Assembly: GCA_964646225.1 (NCBI GenBank)
Contig: CAZYAD010000002.1
Span: forward strand, 15,418-79,417
Length of the DNA stretch: 64,000 bases
Direction of reading: 5' to 3'
Origin: UBA4644 sp964646225
GTDB lineage: Bacteria; Bacillota; Clostridia; Oscillospirales; Butyricicoccaceae
Part shown: positions 31,229 through 39,218 of the stretch, one piece after another
Position numbering within the stretch: the stretch's first letter is position 1
How the letters are laid out: each line of letters opens with the position of its first letter
Translations under genes and position numbers: made by a program
Notes under the pieces: generated by a model
Databases searched by the model: none
What the model was told of the DNA's origin: nothing
Seen by the model: only the letters and a program-made list of their open reading frames with translations

Positions 31229-32197
31229 TCAGCCGATGACGGCCTGGAACAGGCGCAGGGCATTGCCGTGGCAGATCTTGTCGCAGGTGTCGCTGCCGAA
31301 CTTCTTCTCGATGGCGTCCACCAGCTGGGGCAGACCGGCGAAATCCTTGAAGTCCAGATTGTCGTCAATGCCGTCGAAGTCAGAGCCCAGGGCCACAAAG
31401 CCGGTGCCGCCCACCTGGATCAGGTGCTCCATGTGCCACAGAATGTCCTCGATGGAGGTGGTCTGGGAGCCCTTACGCAGGAAGTCGTTGCAGAAGTTCA
31501 TGCCGCAGATGCCGCCCTTGTTGGCCAGGGCCTTGACCTGCTCGTCGGTGAGGTTGCGGCGATGGTCGCACAGGGCGCGGGAGCAGGAATGGCTGGCCAT
31601 GAAGGGGTTCCGGCTGTGCTTGATGACATCCCAGAAGCCGCCCTCGGACAGGTGGCTGGTATCGATGACCATGCCCAGCTCGTCCATTTTGGCGACCACC
31701 TCCAGGCCGAAGGGCTTCAGGCCCAGCATATGCTTTTCGGGATCATCGGAGCAGGGGAAGCCGATGGAGTTTTCATAGTTCCAGGTCAGGCCCACCATGC
31801 GGACGCCGCGGTCGTAGAACTCCTGGATACGCTCGAGCTTGCCGTCCACGGCAACGCCGTCCTCCACCGTCAGCAGAGCGGACAGCTTGCCCTCGGCGCG
31901 GTTCTTTTCGATATCGGCCATGCAGCGCACCTGGCGGATGACATCGGCATTGGCGGCCATCTCCCGGTCAAAGGCGTCCACGCAGCCCTGCCAGTAGGCA
32001 TAGGGGCCATCGGAAACGCGGTGGCGCTTGGCAGAGGCGTTGGTGGGGATGAAAATGGCGAAGCACTGCACCATGGAGCCGCCCTTTTGCAGCTTTTCCA
32101 GATTGATGTGGCCGTTCCAGTTTTGCAGGGTGTGGCCATCGATGTAAATGGGCATCAGGGTGTCACAGTGCAGGTCAACGATATGCATGGGTTTCAT
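31229..32197 (-). CDS. Membrane-dipeptidase (M19) family peptidase
   Basis: The 322-residue protein matches the renal-dipeptidase-like amidohydrolases, binuclear zinc enzymes that split dipeptides. HCDT near the N-terminus (first His and Asp), TVEDG (bridging Glu, near residue 108), DTSHLSEGG, and MASHSCSRALCDHRRN with the later His and Arg are all visible, as is ALGSDFDG. No signal peptide is present, so a cytoplasmic enzyme is likely. AAAGGAGG lies upstream of ATG 32197. It fits the peptide-fermenting style of the organism. Confidence 0.93.
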   Translation of the reverse strand: MKPMHIVDLHCDTLMPIYIDGHTLQNWNGHINLEKLQKGGSMVQCFAIFIPTNASAKRHRVSDGPYAYWQGCVDAFDREMAANADVIRQVRCMADIEKNRAEGKLSALLTVEDGVAVDGKLERIQEFYDRGVRMVGLTWNYENSIGFPCSDDPEKHMLGLKPFGLEVVAKMDELGMVIDTSHLSEGGFWDVIKHSRNPFMASHSCSRALCDHRRNLTDEQVKALANKGGICGMNFCNDFLRKGSQTTSIEDILWHMEHLIQVGGTGFVALGSDFDGIDDNLDFKDFAGLPQLVDAIEKKFGSDTCDKICHGNALRLFQAVIG

Positions 32198-32293
32198 AAG
32201 AAATTTCCTCCTTTAGGGTCACAAAAGGCCAATTTTTCACATAAACATCATACGATAAATTCGGCGAAATAGCAAGGTCTGCGGCAAAAGATT

Positions 32294-33007
32294 TTAGCCG
32301 AAGAAGGCGCTGAGGGCCGGGACGGCGCGGATCAGGGCGCACAGCAGAGGGGCGATGACGATGGCGGGCAGGTAATCGGCGACCTTGAGCTTTGTCAGGC
32401 CCAGCAGATTCAGGCCCAGCGCCACGATGAGCAGCGAGCCGACGCAGATGATCTCGTTGATGGCGGCGGTGGTCAGCAGGGGCTGGAGCAGTCCGGCGGC
32501 CAGCACGATGGCACCCTGAAAGACCAGCACGAACACGGCGGAGAACATCACGCCGATGCCAAGGCTCACCGACAGCATGGCGGAGGAGATCAGATCCAGC
32601 ACCGATTTGGTCAGCAGCATCTCGTAATCGCCGGTGAGGCCGGCGTTCAGGGAGCCCACGATGGTCATGGCGCCGATGCAGAACAGCAGGCAGGCAGTGA
32701 CAAAGCCCTGGGCGATGGAGACCTTTTCTCCCTCGCGACGGAAGCGGTTTTCCAGCCAGAGGCCCAGGCGGTTGATGCCGCCGTCGATATCCAGCGCGGT
32801 GCCGATGAGTGCGCCCAACACGACAGAGAGGATGAGCACGATGGTGTTTTCACCCTTCAGGGTGCCGGAGATGCCGATATAAAGGGTACAAAGGCCGATG
32901 CCCAGCATGACGGCGTCGGCCAGACGCTTCGGGATGCCTTTTTTGCACAAAAGGCCGATGGTGCTGCCCAAAAGGACGGTAATGACATTGACGATCACTG
33001 CGAACAT
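32294..33007 (-). CDS. DUF554 family membrane protein
   Basis: The 237-residue protein has about seven hydrophobic segments and the DUF554 (YdfK-like) profile: an N-terminal GSTIGLLCKKGIP, then FCIGAMTIVGSLNAGLTGDY in the middle. The family has no proven function; a transport role has been suggested from its topology only. It starts about 50 nt after the Cys-rich gene on the same strand, preceded by AGGAAATCC. Confidence 0.88.
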   Translation of the reverse strand: MFAVIVNVITVLLGSTIGLLCKKGIPKRLADAVMLGIGLCTLYIGISGTLKGENTIVLILSVVLGALIGTALDIDGGINRLGLWLENRFRREGEKVSIAQGFVTACLLFCIGAMTIVGSLNAGLTGDYEMLLTKSVLDLISSAMLSVSLGIGVMFSAVFVLVFQGAIVLAAGLLQPLLTTAAINEIICVGSLLIVALGLNLLGLTKLKVADYLPAIVIAPLLCALIRAVPALSAFFG

Positions 33008-33059
33008 AGGGGGGATTTCCTTTCTGTGGTGCGGGCGGGTGAGGCCGCGGGGTGAGAAC

Positions 33060-33344
33060 TCAGTCTTTGCGCTTGGCCAGCTCCATCAGATCGCTGTAGC
33101 GCTCCATGATGTAGCCGTAATTTTCCGGCTTATGGGGCAGCATGCATTTGGAGCAATCCTTGATGCCGTCGGCCGTGTAGGTGAAGCCGCCGCCGCATTT
33201 GTCGCCCAGGGCGTACAGGGGGCAGTAGCAGAACAGGCAGTTGAAGCGGGTGTCATCCGCCACCGGATGACAGGGGAAGAACTCGCATTCCCGATGCTGG
33301 AAGAAGGCGTACTTTTTGCCTTCCCAATAGGGCTTATCGCACAT
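33060..33344 (-). CDS. Cysteine-rich small domain protein
   Basis: The 94-residue protein has eleven cysteines, including CLFCYCPLYALGDKCGGGF and CSKCMLPH, the pattern of the Cys-rich small domain family (PF04071 type), which likely binds zinc or an Fe-S cluster. Homologues are sometimes found beside cobalamin genes, but none are visible here. ATG 33344 has AAAGGAGCCCC upstream and yields the typical start MCDKPYWEGKKYAFF. A candidate promoter (TTTACT, 17 nt, TATGCT on the minus strand) precedes it. Confidence 0.85.
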   Translation of the reverse strand: MCDKPYWEGKKYAFFQHRECEFFPCHPVADDTRFNCLFCYCPLYALGDKCGGGFTYTADGIKDCSKCMLPHKPENYGYIMERYSDLMELAKRKD

Positions 33345-33510
33345 GATGGGGCTCCTTTCAAGGCTCCGCAGGGGGCGGAGGTGGTAGGTACAGCATACCA
33401 CTTTATCGGAAAAAAGTAAAGAGGGACGGGAGGCTTGAGGGCTTTGTCTCGCGCTCCGCGCCCTGCGGGCAGGCAGCTCCTGAAAGCGATGTGGGGGAGG
33501 GGGACAAAAA

Positions 33511-33540
33511 AACCGCCGGAACCCTGCGGTTCCGGCGGTT
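33511..33540 (-). terminator. Terminator after rplL
   Basis: AACCGCCGGAACC / GGTTCCGGCGGTT with a 4-nt loop. On the minus strand it is followed by T7, closing the ribosomal operon. Confidence 0.92.
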
Positions 33541-33563
33541 GGTTGGATGAAAGGGGGGATCTG

Positions 33564-33944
33564 TTACTTGATCTCGACCTTGGCGCCAGCCTCTTCCAGC
33601 TTGGCCTTGATGGACTCGGCCTCGTCCTTGGAGACATTCTCCTTCAGAGCCTTGGGAGCGCCATCGACCAGCTCCTTGGCCTCCTTCAGGCCCAGGCCGG
33701 TCAGCTCGCGGACGACCTTGATGACGGCGATCTTGTTGCCGCCGACCTCGGCCAGAACGGGAGTGAACTCGGTCTTCTCCTCCTCAGCGGGAGCAGCAGC
33801 GGCAGCGCCGGCGCCCATCATAGCGACGGGAGCAGCAGCGGAAACGCCGAAAACCTCTTCCAGAGTCTTGACCAGCTCGGACAGCTCCAGGACGGTCAGG
33901 CCCTTAACTTCTTCAACCAGATTCATAACTTTCTCAGTAGCCAT
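33564..33944 (-). CDS. rplL: 50S ribosomal protein L7/L12
   Basis: The 126-residue stalk protein recruits translation GTPases. It has an N-terminal dimerisation domain, an Ala-rich hinge with acidic residues (about 40-60), and the conserved C-terminal domain KTEFTPVLAEVGGNKIAVIKVVRE...GLGLKEAKELVDGAP. ATG 33944 follows GGAGGTAACTACA. It is last in the rplKAJL order, 24 nt after rplJ. Confidence 0.98.
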   Translation of the reverse strand: MATEKVMNLVEEVKGLTVLELSELVKTLEEVFGVSAAAPVAMMGAGAAAAAPAEEEKTEFTPVLAEVGGNKIAVIKVVRELTGLGLKEAKELVDGAPKALKENVSKDEAESIKAKLEEAGAKVEIK

Positions 33945-33968
33945 TGTAGTTACCTCCAATAATTCAAA

Positions 33969-34514
33969 TTATTCTGCGGCGGGGGCAGCCTCTTCGGCCG
34001 CCTCACCGGCGGGAGCGCCCTGCTGCTCGGCGATCGCCTTGATCGCGCGGGCCAGAGAGGCGATGGGAGCGTTCATGGTGCCCAGGACCATAGCCACCAG
34101 GACATCCTTGCCAGGCAGTTCGCCCAGCTGCTTGATGGTTTCCACATCAACCACCTGACCATCAACGAAACCGGCCTTGATCTCAAAGGGGACCTTGGGG
34201 TTCTTCTTGATGAAGTCAGAGATGACGCGGGCGGGAGCGATAGAGTCTTCCATGCTGAGAGCCAGAGCAGTGGTGCCGTTCAGGACGGGATCCAGAGCGT
34301 CGAAGCCAACCTCCTTCGCAGCGAAGCGGGTCAGGGTGTTCTTGACGACGGAATACTCCACATTGTTCTTTCTCAGCTCAGCACGCAGCTTGGTGTCGTG
34401 TTCGACGGTGATGCCCTTGTAGTCCACCAGGACGCCGGCGGAAGCATTTTTCAGCTTTTCCACCATCGCGGCGACAACTGCCTGCTTTTCGGCCAGAACT
34501 TTTGCGTTCGGCAT
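33969..34514 (-). CDS. rplJ: 50S ribosomal protein L10
   Basis: L10 anchors L7/L12 dimers to the ribosome. The 181 residues begin with the typical MPNAKVLAEKQAVVAAM and contain DYKGITVEHDTKLRAELRKNNVEYSVVKNTL-type sequence. The C-terminal tail, Ala/Glu-rich, carries the L7/L12-binding helix. It follows a structured 5' region that is probably the autoregulatory L10 leader. Confidence 0.98.
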   Translation of the reverse strand: MPNAKVLAEKQAVVAAMVEKLKNASAGVLVDYKGITVEHDTKLRAELRKNNVEYSVVKNTLTRFAAKEVGFDALDPVLNGTTALALSMEDSIAPARVISDFIKKNPKVPFEIKAGFVDGQVVDVETIKQLGELPGKDVLVAMVLGTMNAPIASLARAIKAIAEQQGAPAGEAAEEAAPAAE

Positions 34515-34700
34515 GCGTGTTTCACCTCCGAGTGTAATGTGTGCTCATTCGATGAAAAGGGAAAGTGCCCCCATGCCGGAAGGCACAGGGGCACAGAAAC
34601 ATATCAATCAGGTGCTTCTGTCTCCTCGGCAGGACGACCGGGTCGTTTATCTTTCTCCTGCTGTCTCCGGAATGAGCATAAATATTATATCAGCAAGCGG
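34515..34700 (-). promoter_or_regulatory. Probable L10 leader
   Basis: The 216-nt spacer between rplA and rplJ has strong pairing potential, for example GTGCCCC / GGGGCAC across 34565-34597, and lies where Firmicutes carry the L10(L12)4-binding autoregulatory leader. I assign it by position and structure, not by a confirmed motif. Confidence 0.6.
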
Positions 34701-34730
34701 GAAGCTTGTCAATATATTTTTTCGGCAAGC

Positions 34731-35441
34731 TTATTTGCCCAGGGTCTCCAGGGTCAGCTTGGCGGGGTTGATCTTGACGCCGGGGCCCATGGTGGAGGCC
34801 ACCACGCAGGAGCGGACATACTGGCCCTTGGCGGCGGCGGGCTTGGCCTTCAGCACAGCGCCCATCAGAGCGTTGAAGTTATCGCCGATCTTTTCGGCGC
34901 CGAAGGAGACCTTACCCAGGGGGCAGTGGATGATGTTGGTCTTGTCCAGACGGTACTCGATACGGCCGGCCTTGGAATCCTTGATGGCCTGCTCCACATT
35001 CATGGTGACGGTACCGGCCTTGGGGTTGGGCATCAGGCCCTTGGGGCCCAGAATCTTACCCAGACGGCCGACCACGCCCATCATGTCGGGAGTAGCGATG
35101 ACCACTTCGAAGTCGAACCAGTTTTCCTTCTGGATCTTCTCCACCATATCCATATCGCCGACATAATCGGCACCGGCGGCACGGGCCTCGTCAGCCTTGG
35201 GACCCTTGGCAAAGACCAGCACGCGGGTGGTCTTACCGGTACCGTGAGGCAGAACGATGGCGCCGCGGACCTGCTGGTCGGCATGACGGGAGTCAACGCC
35301 CAGCTTGATGTGGATCTCAACGGTCTCATCGAACTTGGCCTTTGCGGTCTTCAGCATGGTATCGATAGCTTCGTTCACATCGTACTGCTTGGAACGATCG
35401 ATCAGCTTTGCGCTTTCGATGTAATTCTTACCTTTGCGCAT
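34731..35441 (-). CDS. rplA: 50S ribosomal protein L1
   Basis: The 236-residue protein has the L1 signature in MVGRLGKILGPKGLMPNPKAGTVT (about residues 118-142) and the N-terminal KGKNYIESAKLIDRSKQYD. It binds 23S rRNA at the L1 stalk and is a translational repressor of its own mRNA in many bacteria. About 117 nt separate it from rplK upstream, and the spacer is GC-rich with short inverted repeats such as GTGCCGCGCAC. Confidence 0.98.
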   Translation of the reverse strand: MRKGKNYIESAKLIDRSKQYDVNEAIDTMLKTAKAKFDETVEIHIKLGVDSRHADQQVRGAIVLPHGTGKTTRVLVFAKGPKADEARAAGADYVGDMDMVEKIQKENWFDFEVVIATPDMMGVVGRLGKILGPKGLMPNPKAGTVTMNVEQAIKDSKAGRIEYRLDKTNIIHCPLGKVSFGAEKIGDNFNALMGAVLKAKPAAAKGQYVRSCVVASTMGPGVKINPAKLTLETLGK

Positions 35442-35558
35442 ATTTCATTTATCCTCCTTATAGTGGTTTCTCGGGCAAGCAATTTTTTTTGCCCTCCCAC
35501 ATTGCGGTGCCGCGCACCGCGCGATGAAAACTGCGGCGCTGTCCGCCGCGACGGCTGC

Positions 35559-35984
35559 TTACTCCTCGACGGTGACGCCCATGGAGCGGGCAGTACCGGC
35601 CACCATGGACATGGCAGCCTCGACGCTGGCGGCGTTCAGGTCGGGCATCTTCTGCTCGGCGATCTTGCGCAGATCTTCCTTGGAGAGCTGAGCGACCTTG
35701 GTCTTATTGGGGACGCCGGAACCGCTCTTGATGCCGCAGGCCTTCTTGATCAGAACGGCAGCGGGGGGAGTTTTGGTAACAAAAGAGAAGGAACGATCGG
35801 CGTAGACAGTGATGACCACGGGGATGATCAGGTCGCCCTCGTTCTTGGTGCGCTCATTGAATTCCTTGGTGAACTGCATGATGTTGACGCCGTGCTGACC
35901 CAGAGCGGGGCCAACAGGGGGAGCCGGAGTTGCCTTACCGGCGGGAATCTGCAGCTTGATCAGACCAGTTACTTTCTGTGCCAC
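35559..35984 (-). CDS. rplK: 50S ribosomal protein L11
   Basis: With a GTG start at 35984 the protein has 141 residues, the normal length of L11, and begins MAQKVTGLIKLQIPAGKATPAPPVGP. AGGAGG lies 8 nt before this GTG; the open frame goes three codons further without adding family sequence. The C-terminal rRNA-binding domain (VAGTARSMGVTVE) is intact. Confidence 0.98.
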   Translation of the reverse strand: MAQKVTGLIKLQIPAGKATPAPPVGPALGQHGVNIMQFTKEFNERTKNEGDLIIPVVITVYADRSFSFVTKTPPAAVLIKKACGIKSGSGVPNKTKVAQLSKEDLRKIAEQKMPDLNAASVEAAMSMVAGTARSMGVTVEE

Positions 35985-36054
35985 TTGGAGCACCTCCTAA
36001 TAAAAATGTGGTAAAAGTGAGCATTGCGCTCTCCCACTTCATGCGGGGAATGAT

Positions 36055-36579
36055 TTACTTTTCCAGTGCGGCCACCTGTCCGAACTTCAGCTCTGCGGGC
36101 GTACCACGGCCGAACATGGACACCGTGACCTTGACGGTGCGGTTGGGGAGATCGATCTCGTCCACCACGCCGATAAAGCCCTCCAACGGGCCGTCGATGA
36201 CCTTGACGCTGTCGCCCACCTCGTAAGACAGCTTGACCTCCAGCTTTTCCATGCCCAGGGCGGCCACTTCCTGCTCGGTCAGCGCCACGGGCTTGGAGCC
36301 GGGGCCGACGAAGCTGGTGACACCGCGGGTGTTGCGGACCACATACCAGCTGTCATCGTTCATGATCATCTTGATGAGGACATAACCGGGGAAGAGCTTG
36401 CGCTCCACCTCCTTGGCACCGGTGTCATGGAGCTCGGTCACGGTCTCCATAGGCACGCGGATATCGAAGATCATATCCTCCAGGTGGCGGTTTTCCACGG
36501 TCTTCTGGATCGTGGCGGCTACTTTGTTTTCATAGCCGGAGTATGTGTGAACCACATACCACTTTGCGTTTTCAGACAT
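36055..36579 (-). CDS. nusG: Transcription termination/antitermination protein NusG
   Basis: The 174-residue protein begins with the NGN domain (WYVVHTYSGYENKVAATIQK), which binds RNA polymerase, and ends with a KOW domain (GDSVKVIDGPLEGFIGVVDEID near residue 125). The signature VRNTRGVTSFVGPGSKPVAL is present. It starts 19 nt after secE and is followed by rplK, the normal order. Confidence 0.98.
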   Translation of the reverse strand: MSENAKWYVVHTYSGYENKVAATIQKTVENRHLEDMIFDIRVPMETVTELHDTGAKEVERKLFPGYVLIKMIMNDDSWYVVRNTRGVTSFVGPGSKPVALTEQEVAALGMEKLEVKLSYEVGDSVKVIDGPLEGFIGVVDEIDLPNRTVKVTVSMFGRGTPAELKFGQVAALEK

Positions 36580-36598
36580 CAGGGACCTCCCGTCCGGC

Positions 36599-36871
36599 TC
36601 AGACCAGCTGGGCGATCAGGTCGCGAATGCCGCCGAAGACGACATCCAGAACAGTGACCACGATACACAGGACGATCAGGGCGGCGATCACCACGATGGT
36701 GTTCTTGGTAACGGTCTGACGGTTGGGCCAGACGACCTTTTTGGCTTCGACCTTCAGCTCATGGAGCCACTTGCCGATCCGGGCGAACACACCGGGCTTT
36801 TTGTCCTTTTTCTGAACCTTTTCGGTCTTCTTTTCCTGGGAAATGGTCAGATCCTTGTTGTTGTCAGACAT
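36599..36871 (-). CDS. secE: Preprotein translocase subunit SecE
   Basis: The 90-residue SecE is of the short single-helix type. A charged Lys-rich N-terminus is followed by the conserved amphipathic segment WLHELKVEAKKVVWPNRQTVTKNT and one transmembrane helix near the C-terminus. It forms the SecYEG channel with proteins encoded elsewhere. It lies 25 nt after rpmG. Confidence 0.96.
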   Translation of the reverse strand: MSDNNKDLTISQEKKTEKVQKKDKKPGVFARIGKWLHELKVEAKKVVWPNRQTVTKNTIVVIAALIVLCIVVTVLDVVFGGIRDLIAQLV

Positions 36872-36896
36872 AGAGCTGTACCTTCCTTTCCGTCCC

Positions 36897-37046
36897 TTAC
36901 TTGGTTTCTCTGTGCAAGGTGTGCTTACGGCAGAAAGGGCAATACTTGTTCAGCTCCAGACGGTCGGGGGTATTCTTCTTGTTCTTGACCGTGTTGTAGT
37001 TTCTCTGCTTGCATTCCGTACACGCGAGCGTGACTTTAACGCGCAT
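36897..37046 (-). CDS. rpmG: 50S ribosomal protein L33
   Basis: A 49-residue protein beginning MRVKVTLACTECKQRNYNT and ending KYCPFCRKHTLHRETK. The four cysteines (CTEC and CPFC) make it the zinc-binding C+ form of L33. GGAGG lies 9 nt before the ATG. It is the first gene of the secE-nusG-rplK run; a tRNA-Trp gene often found upstream in other Firmicutes is absent. Confidence 0.96.
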   Translation of the reverse strand: MRVKVTLACTECKQRNYNTVKNKKNTPDRLELNKYCPFCRKHTLHRETK

Positions 37047-37322
37047 TGTTCGGCACCTCCTTCAAAATTGACCCCGTCTGCGGGACGGAGCCTTGTTTGC
37101 CTCCCTGAACGGGGACATAAAAAAAGACCCCGACAGGTACTATAAAGAATAACATATCCTGGACAGGGCGTCAAGAGGCTTTTGCAAATTTTTGAAAGTT
37201 TTTCTGTGAATTTCCGGAAGAATTTTGCCGGAACGGCCTTTTTCTTTCGCGAAAAAGGGATTATAATGAATATAGCACGATTTTAACGGGGATGCAAGAC
37301 CGTTTTGCAGGGAGGAAGGCAG

Positions 37323-38372
37323 ATGAAGGCATTGGATCGGGAGACGGCGCGGCGGCTTTTGCCCCGGAGGCCGGAGAAGGGGCAGAAGTGGGCGTTTGGA
37401 CGGACGCTGCTGGTGTGCGGCAGTGCCGCCATGCCGGGGGCGGCGGTGCTGGCCGGACTGGGGGCGCTGCGGTCGGGGGTCGGGCTGGTGCAGCTGGCCA
37501 CAGTGGAGGAGGCTGCTGCGGCGGCGCGGATCTGGCTGCCGGAGGCGCTTTTGCTGTCGCTGACCCGGCAGGAGGGTCTGCCAGGGGGCATTGCCCGGGA
37601 GAATGCCGGGTGGCTGTTGGAGCAGGGGACACGGGCGCACAGCCTGCTGTTTGGCTGCGGCGTGGGCCGGACGGAGGACGGAGCGGCGCTGCTGGAGCGG
37701 CTGTGCGGGGGCTTTTCCGGAACGGTGGTGCTGGACGCCGACGGGCTGAATCTGCTGGCAGAGGCACCGGAGCAGCTGCGGCAGCTGCGGCATCGGGCGG
37801 TACTGACACCTCATATCGGGGAGTTCTGCCGTTTGAGCGGCAGGAGCCGGGAGGAGGTGGAGGCCGGGCCAGAGGCGGCTGCGGAGGCCTTTGCACGGGA
37901 ATGGGGCTGTGTGGTGGCGCTGAAGGGGGCCAGGACGGTGGTCACCGACGGGCAACGGGGCTTTGTGCTGGAAGGGGCCAACAGCGGTATGGCCAAGGGT
38001 GGCAGCGGGGATCTGCTGGCGGGACTGACGGCGGGGCTGTGTGCCCAGGGACAGGGCCGGCTGACCGAGCGCGCGGCGCTGGCGGTTTGGCTGCACCATC
38101 GGGCCGGGGTGCTGGCGCGACAGCGGATGGGAGCCTTTGCCATGCTGCCGCGGGATGTAGCGGAGGCGCTGGCCGGGGCATTTGCCGAGCTGGAGGAAGG
38201 ATGTGATCCCCCTGGGCACGGCGGAGCCGTGACAGCCTGCTTTACACAAGGAAGTCGGCCTGTGGGCCGGCTTTCGCCGGGTTTTCTGCGGAAAATCCGG
38301 CGGGTCGAGGTATTTTTGACCATGATCCCACAGATCACGGTAGAAAACCAATTGGTAAGCAAAGCTGACTGA
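37323..38372 (+). CDS. nnrD: ADP/ATP-dependent NAD(P)H-hydrate dehydratase
   Basis: Repairs hydrated NAD(P)H (NADHX) by ATP- or ADP-driven dehydration. The ribokinase-like domain is clear: LLFGCGVGRTEDG, VVLDADGLNLL, VLTPHIGEF (conserved TPHxGE), VALKGARTVVTDG and NSGMAKGGSGDLLAG (catalytic GxGD). The epimerase (NnrE) half present in fused homologues is missing. ATG 37323 follows GGGAGG. The conserved part ends near residue 295; the last 55 residues look unlike the family, cover a 12-bp inverted repeat, and may come from loss of the original stop. Confidence 0.9.
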   Translation: MKALDRETARRLLPRRPEKGQKWAFGRTLLVCGSAAMPGAAVLAGLGALRSGVGLVQLATVEEAAAAARIWLPEALLLSLTRQEGLPGGIARENAGWLLEQGTRAHSLLFGCGVGRTEDGAALLERLCGGFSGTVVLDADGLNLLAEAPEQLRQLRHRAVLTPHIGEFCRLSGRSREEVEAGPEAAAEAFAREWGCVVALKGARTVVTDGQRGFVLEGANSGMAKGGSGDLLAGLTAGLCAQGQGRLTERAALAVWLHHRAGVLARQRMGAFAMLPRDVAEALAGAFAELEEGCDPPGHGGAVTACFTQGSRPVGRLSPGFLRKIRRVEVFLTMIPQITVENQLVSKAD

Positions 38373-38401
38373 GCGTCACCTTTGGCTTTTTTGACAAGCT
38401 G

Positions 38402-38428
38402 AAAGGCCCCGCAGGGCGGGGCCTTTTT
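38402..38428. terminator. Bidirectional terminator between nnrD and pduL
   Basis: AAAGGCCCCGC / GCGGGGCCTTT with a 3-nt loop and T5 on the plus strand, between converging genes. Confidence 0.85.
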
Positions 38429-38466
38429 CAGGCGGGAATGGGAGATGCGGGGCCGGAGCCCGTCCC

Positions 38467-39033
38467 TTACAGGATGACGACGCCCTCCACGGTGCCGGAG
38501 ATGCCGGCGGCATTGGCCTCGTCGGTGTCCAGATGGACGGCGGTGGCGGCCTTGGAGGAGACACGGGCGATCACATCGTCAAAGACCAGAGAACGCTCGT
38601 CGCTCTTGACGGCGATCTTGACGATCTGCTTGTCCACGATGCCGGCCTTTTCGGCATCCTCGGGGATGATGTGCAGATGACGCTTGGCGACCATGACGCC
38701 CTCGGCCAGATCCACCTCGCCGCAGGGGCCGACCAGCTTGCAGGCGCCGGAGCCGGCAACATCACCGGACTCGCGGATGGGGGCCTTGATGCCCAGGGTG
38801 CGGGCATCGGTCAGGGACAGCTCCACCTGGGTGGCGGGACGCACGGGGCCCAGGATGGACAGCTTCATGGAGGACTTGGGGCCGACGACCTCGACCTTTT
38901 CCTCACAGGCGAACTGGCCGGGCTGGGACAGATCCTTTTTGGGAGTCAGCTTGTAGCCGGCGCCGAACAGGATGTCCAGATGCTCCTGGGTCAGGTGCAG
39001 ATGACGAGCGGAAATTTCAACGATAACATTCAT
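38467..39033 (-). CDS. pduL: Phosphate propanoyltransferase (PduL family)
   Basis: Interconverts acyl-CoA and acyl phosphate; PduL enzymes replace Pta in many anaerobes. The 188-residue protein shows the tandem beta-barrel repeats with zinc-binding histidines in ISARHLHLT (residues 8-16) and AKRHLHI near residue 117, plus LSILGPVRPATQVELS. No microcompartment shell genes or N-terminal encapsulation peptide are present, so it is likely the free housekeeping form acting on acetyl-CoA. It is transcribed alone. Confidence 0.95.
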   Translation of the reverse strand: MNVIVEISARHLHLTQEHLDILFGAGYKLTPKKDLSQPGQFACEEKVEVVGPKSSMKLSILGPVRPATQVELSLTDARTLGIKAPIRESGDVAGSGACKLVGPCGEVDLAEGVMVAKRHLHIIPEDAEKAGIVDKQIVKIAVKSDERSLVFDDVIARVSSKAATAVHLDTDEANAAGISGTVEGVVIL

Positions 39034-39218
39034 TGGGAAAGACCTCCGAAAACATGAAAATAGGTTGGATGTGTTTCTGTTACCTCTACTGTACCACAGA
39101 ACAAAAAAACTTTCAAGATTTTTTCGCTTTCCTCTTTCTTTCTTTCGAAAAATAGAGTATGATTAAATGCTGGATAAAGCTTTTTGAACCTATGTGACAA
39201 ATAAAGGAGCTGTTTTTT

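Noticed and set aside
37047..37322. tRNA-Trp expected upstream of rpmG/secE in Firmicutes.
   Set aside because: No cloverleaf can be drawn here; the spacer contains only promoter-like AT-rich sequence and a short CCTTTTTC/GAAAAAGG palindrome.
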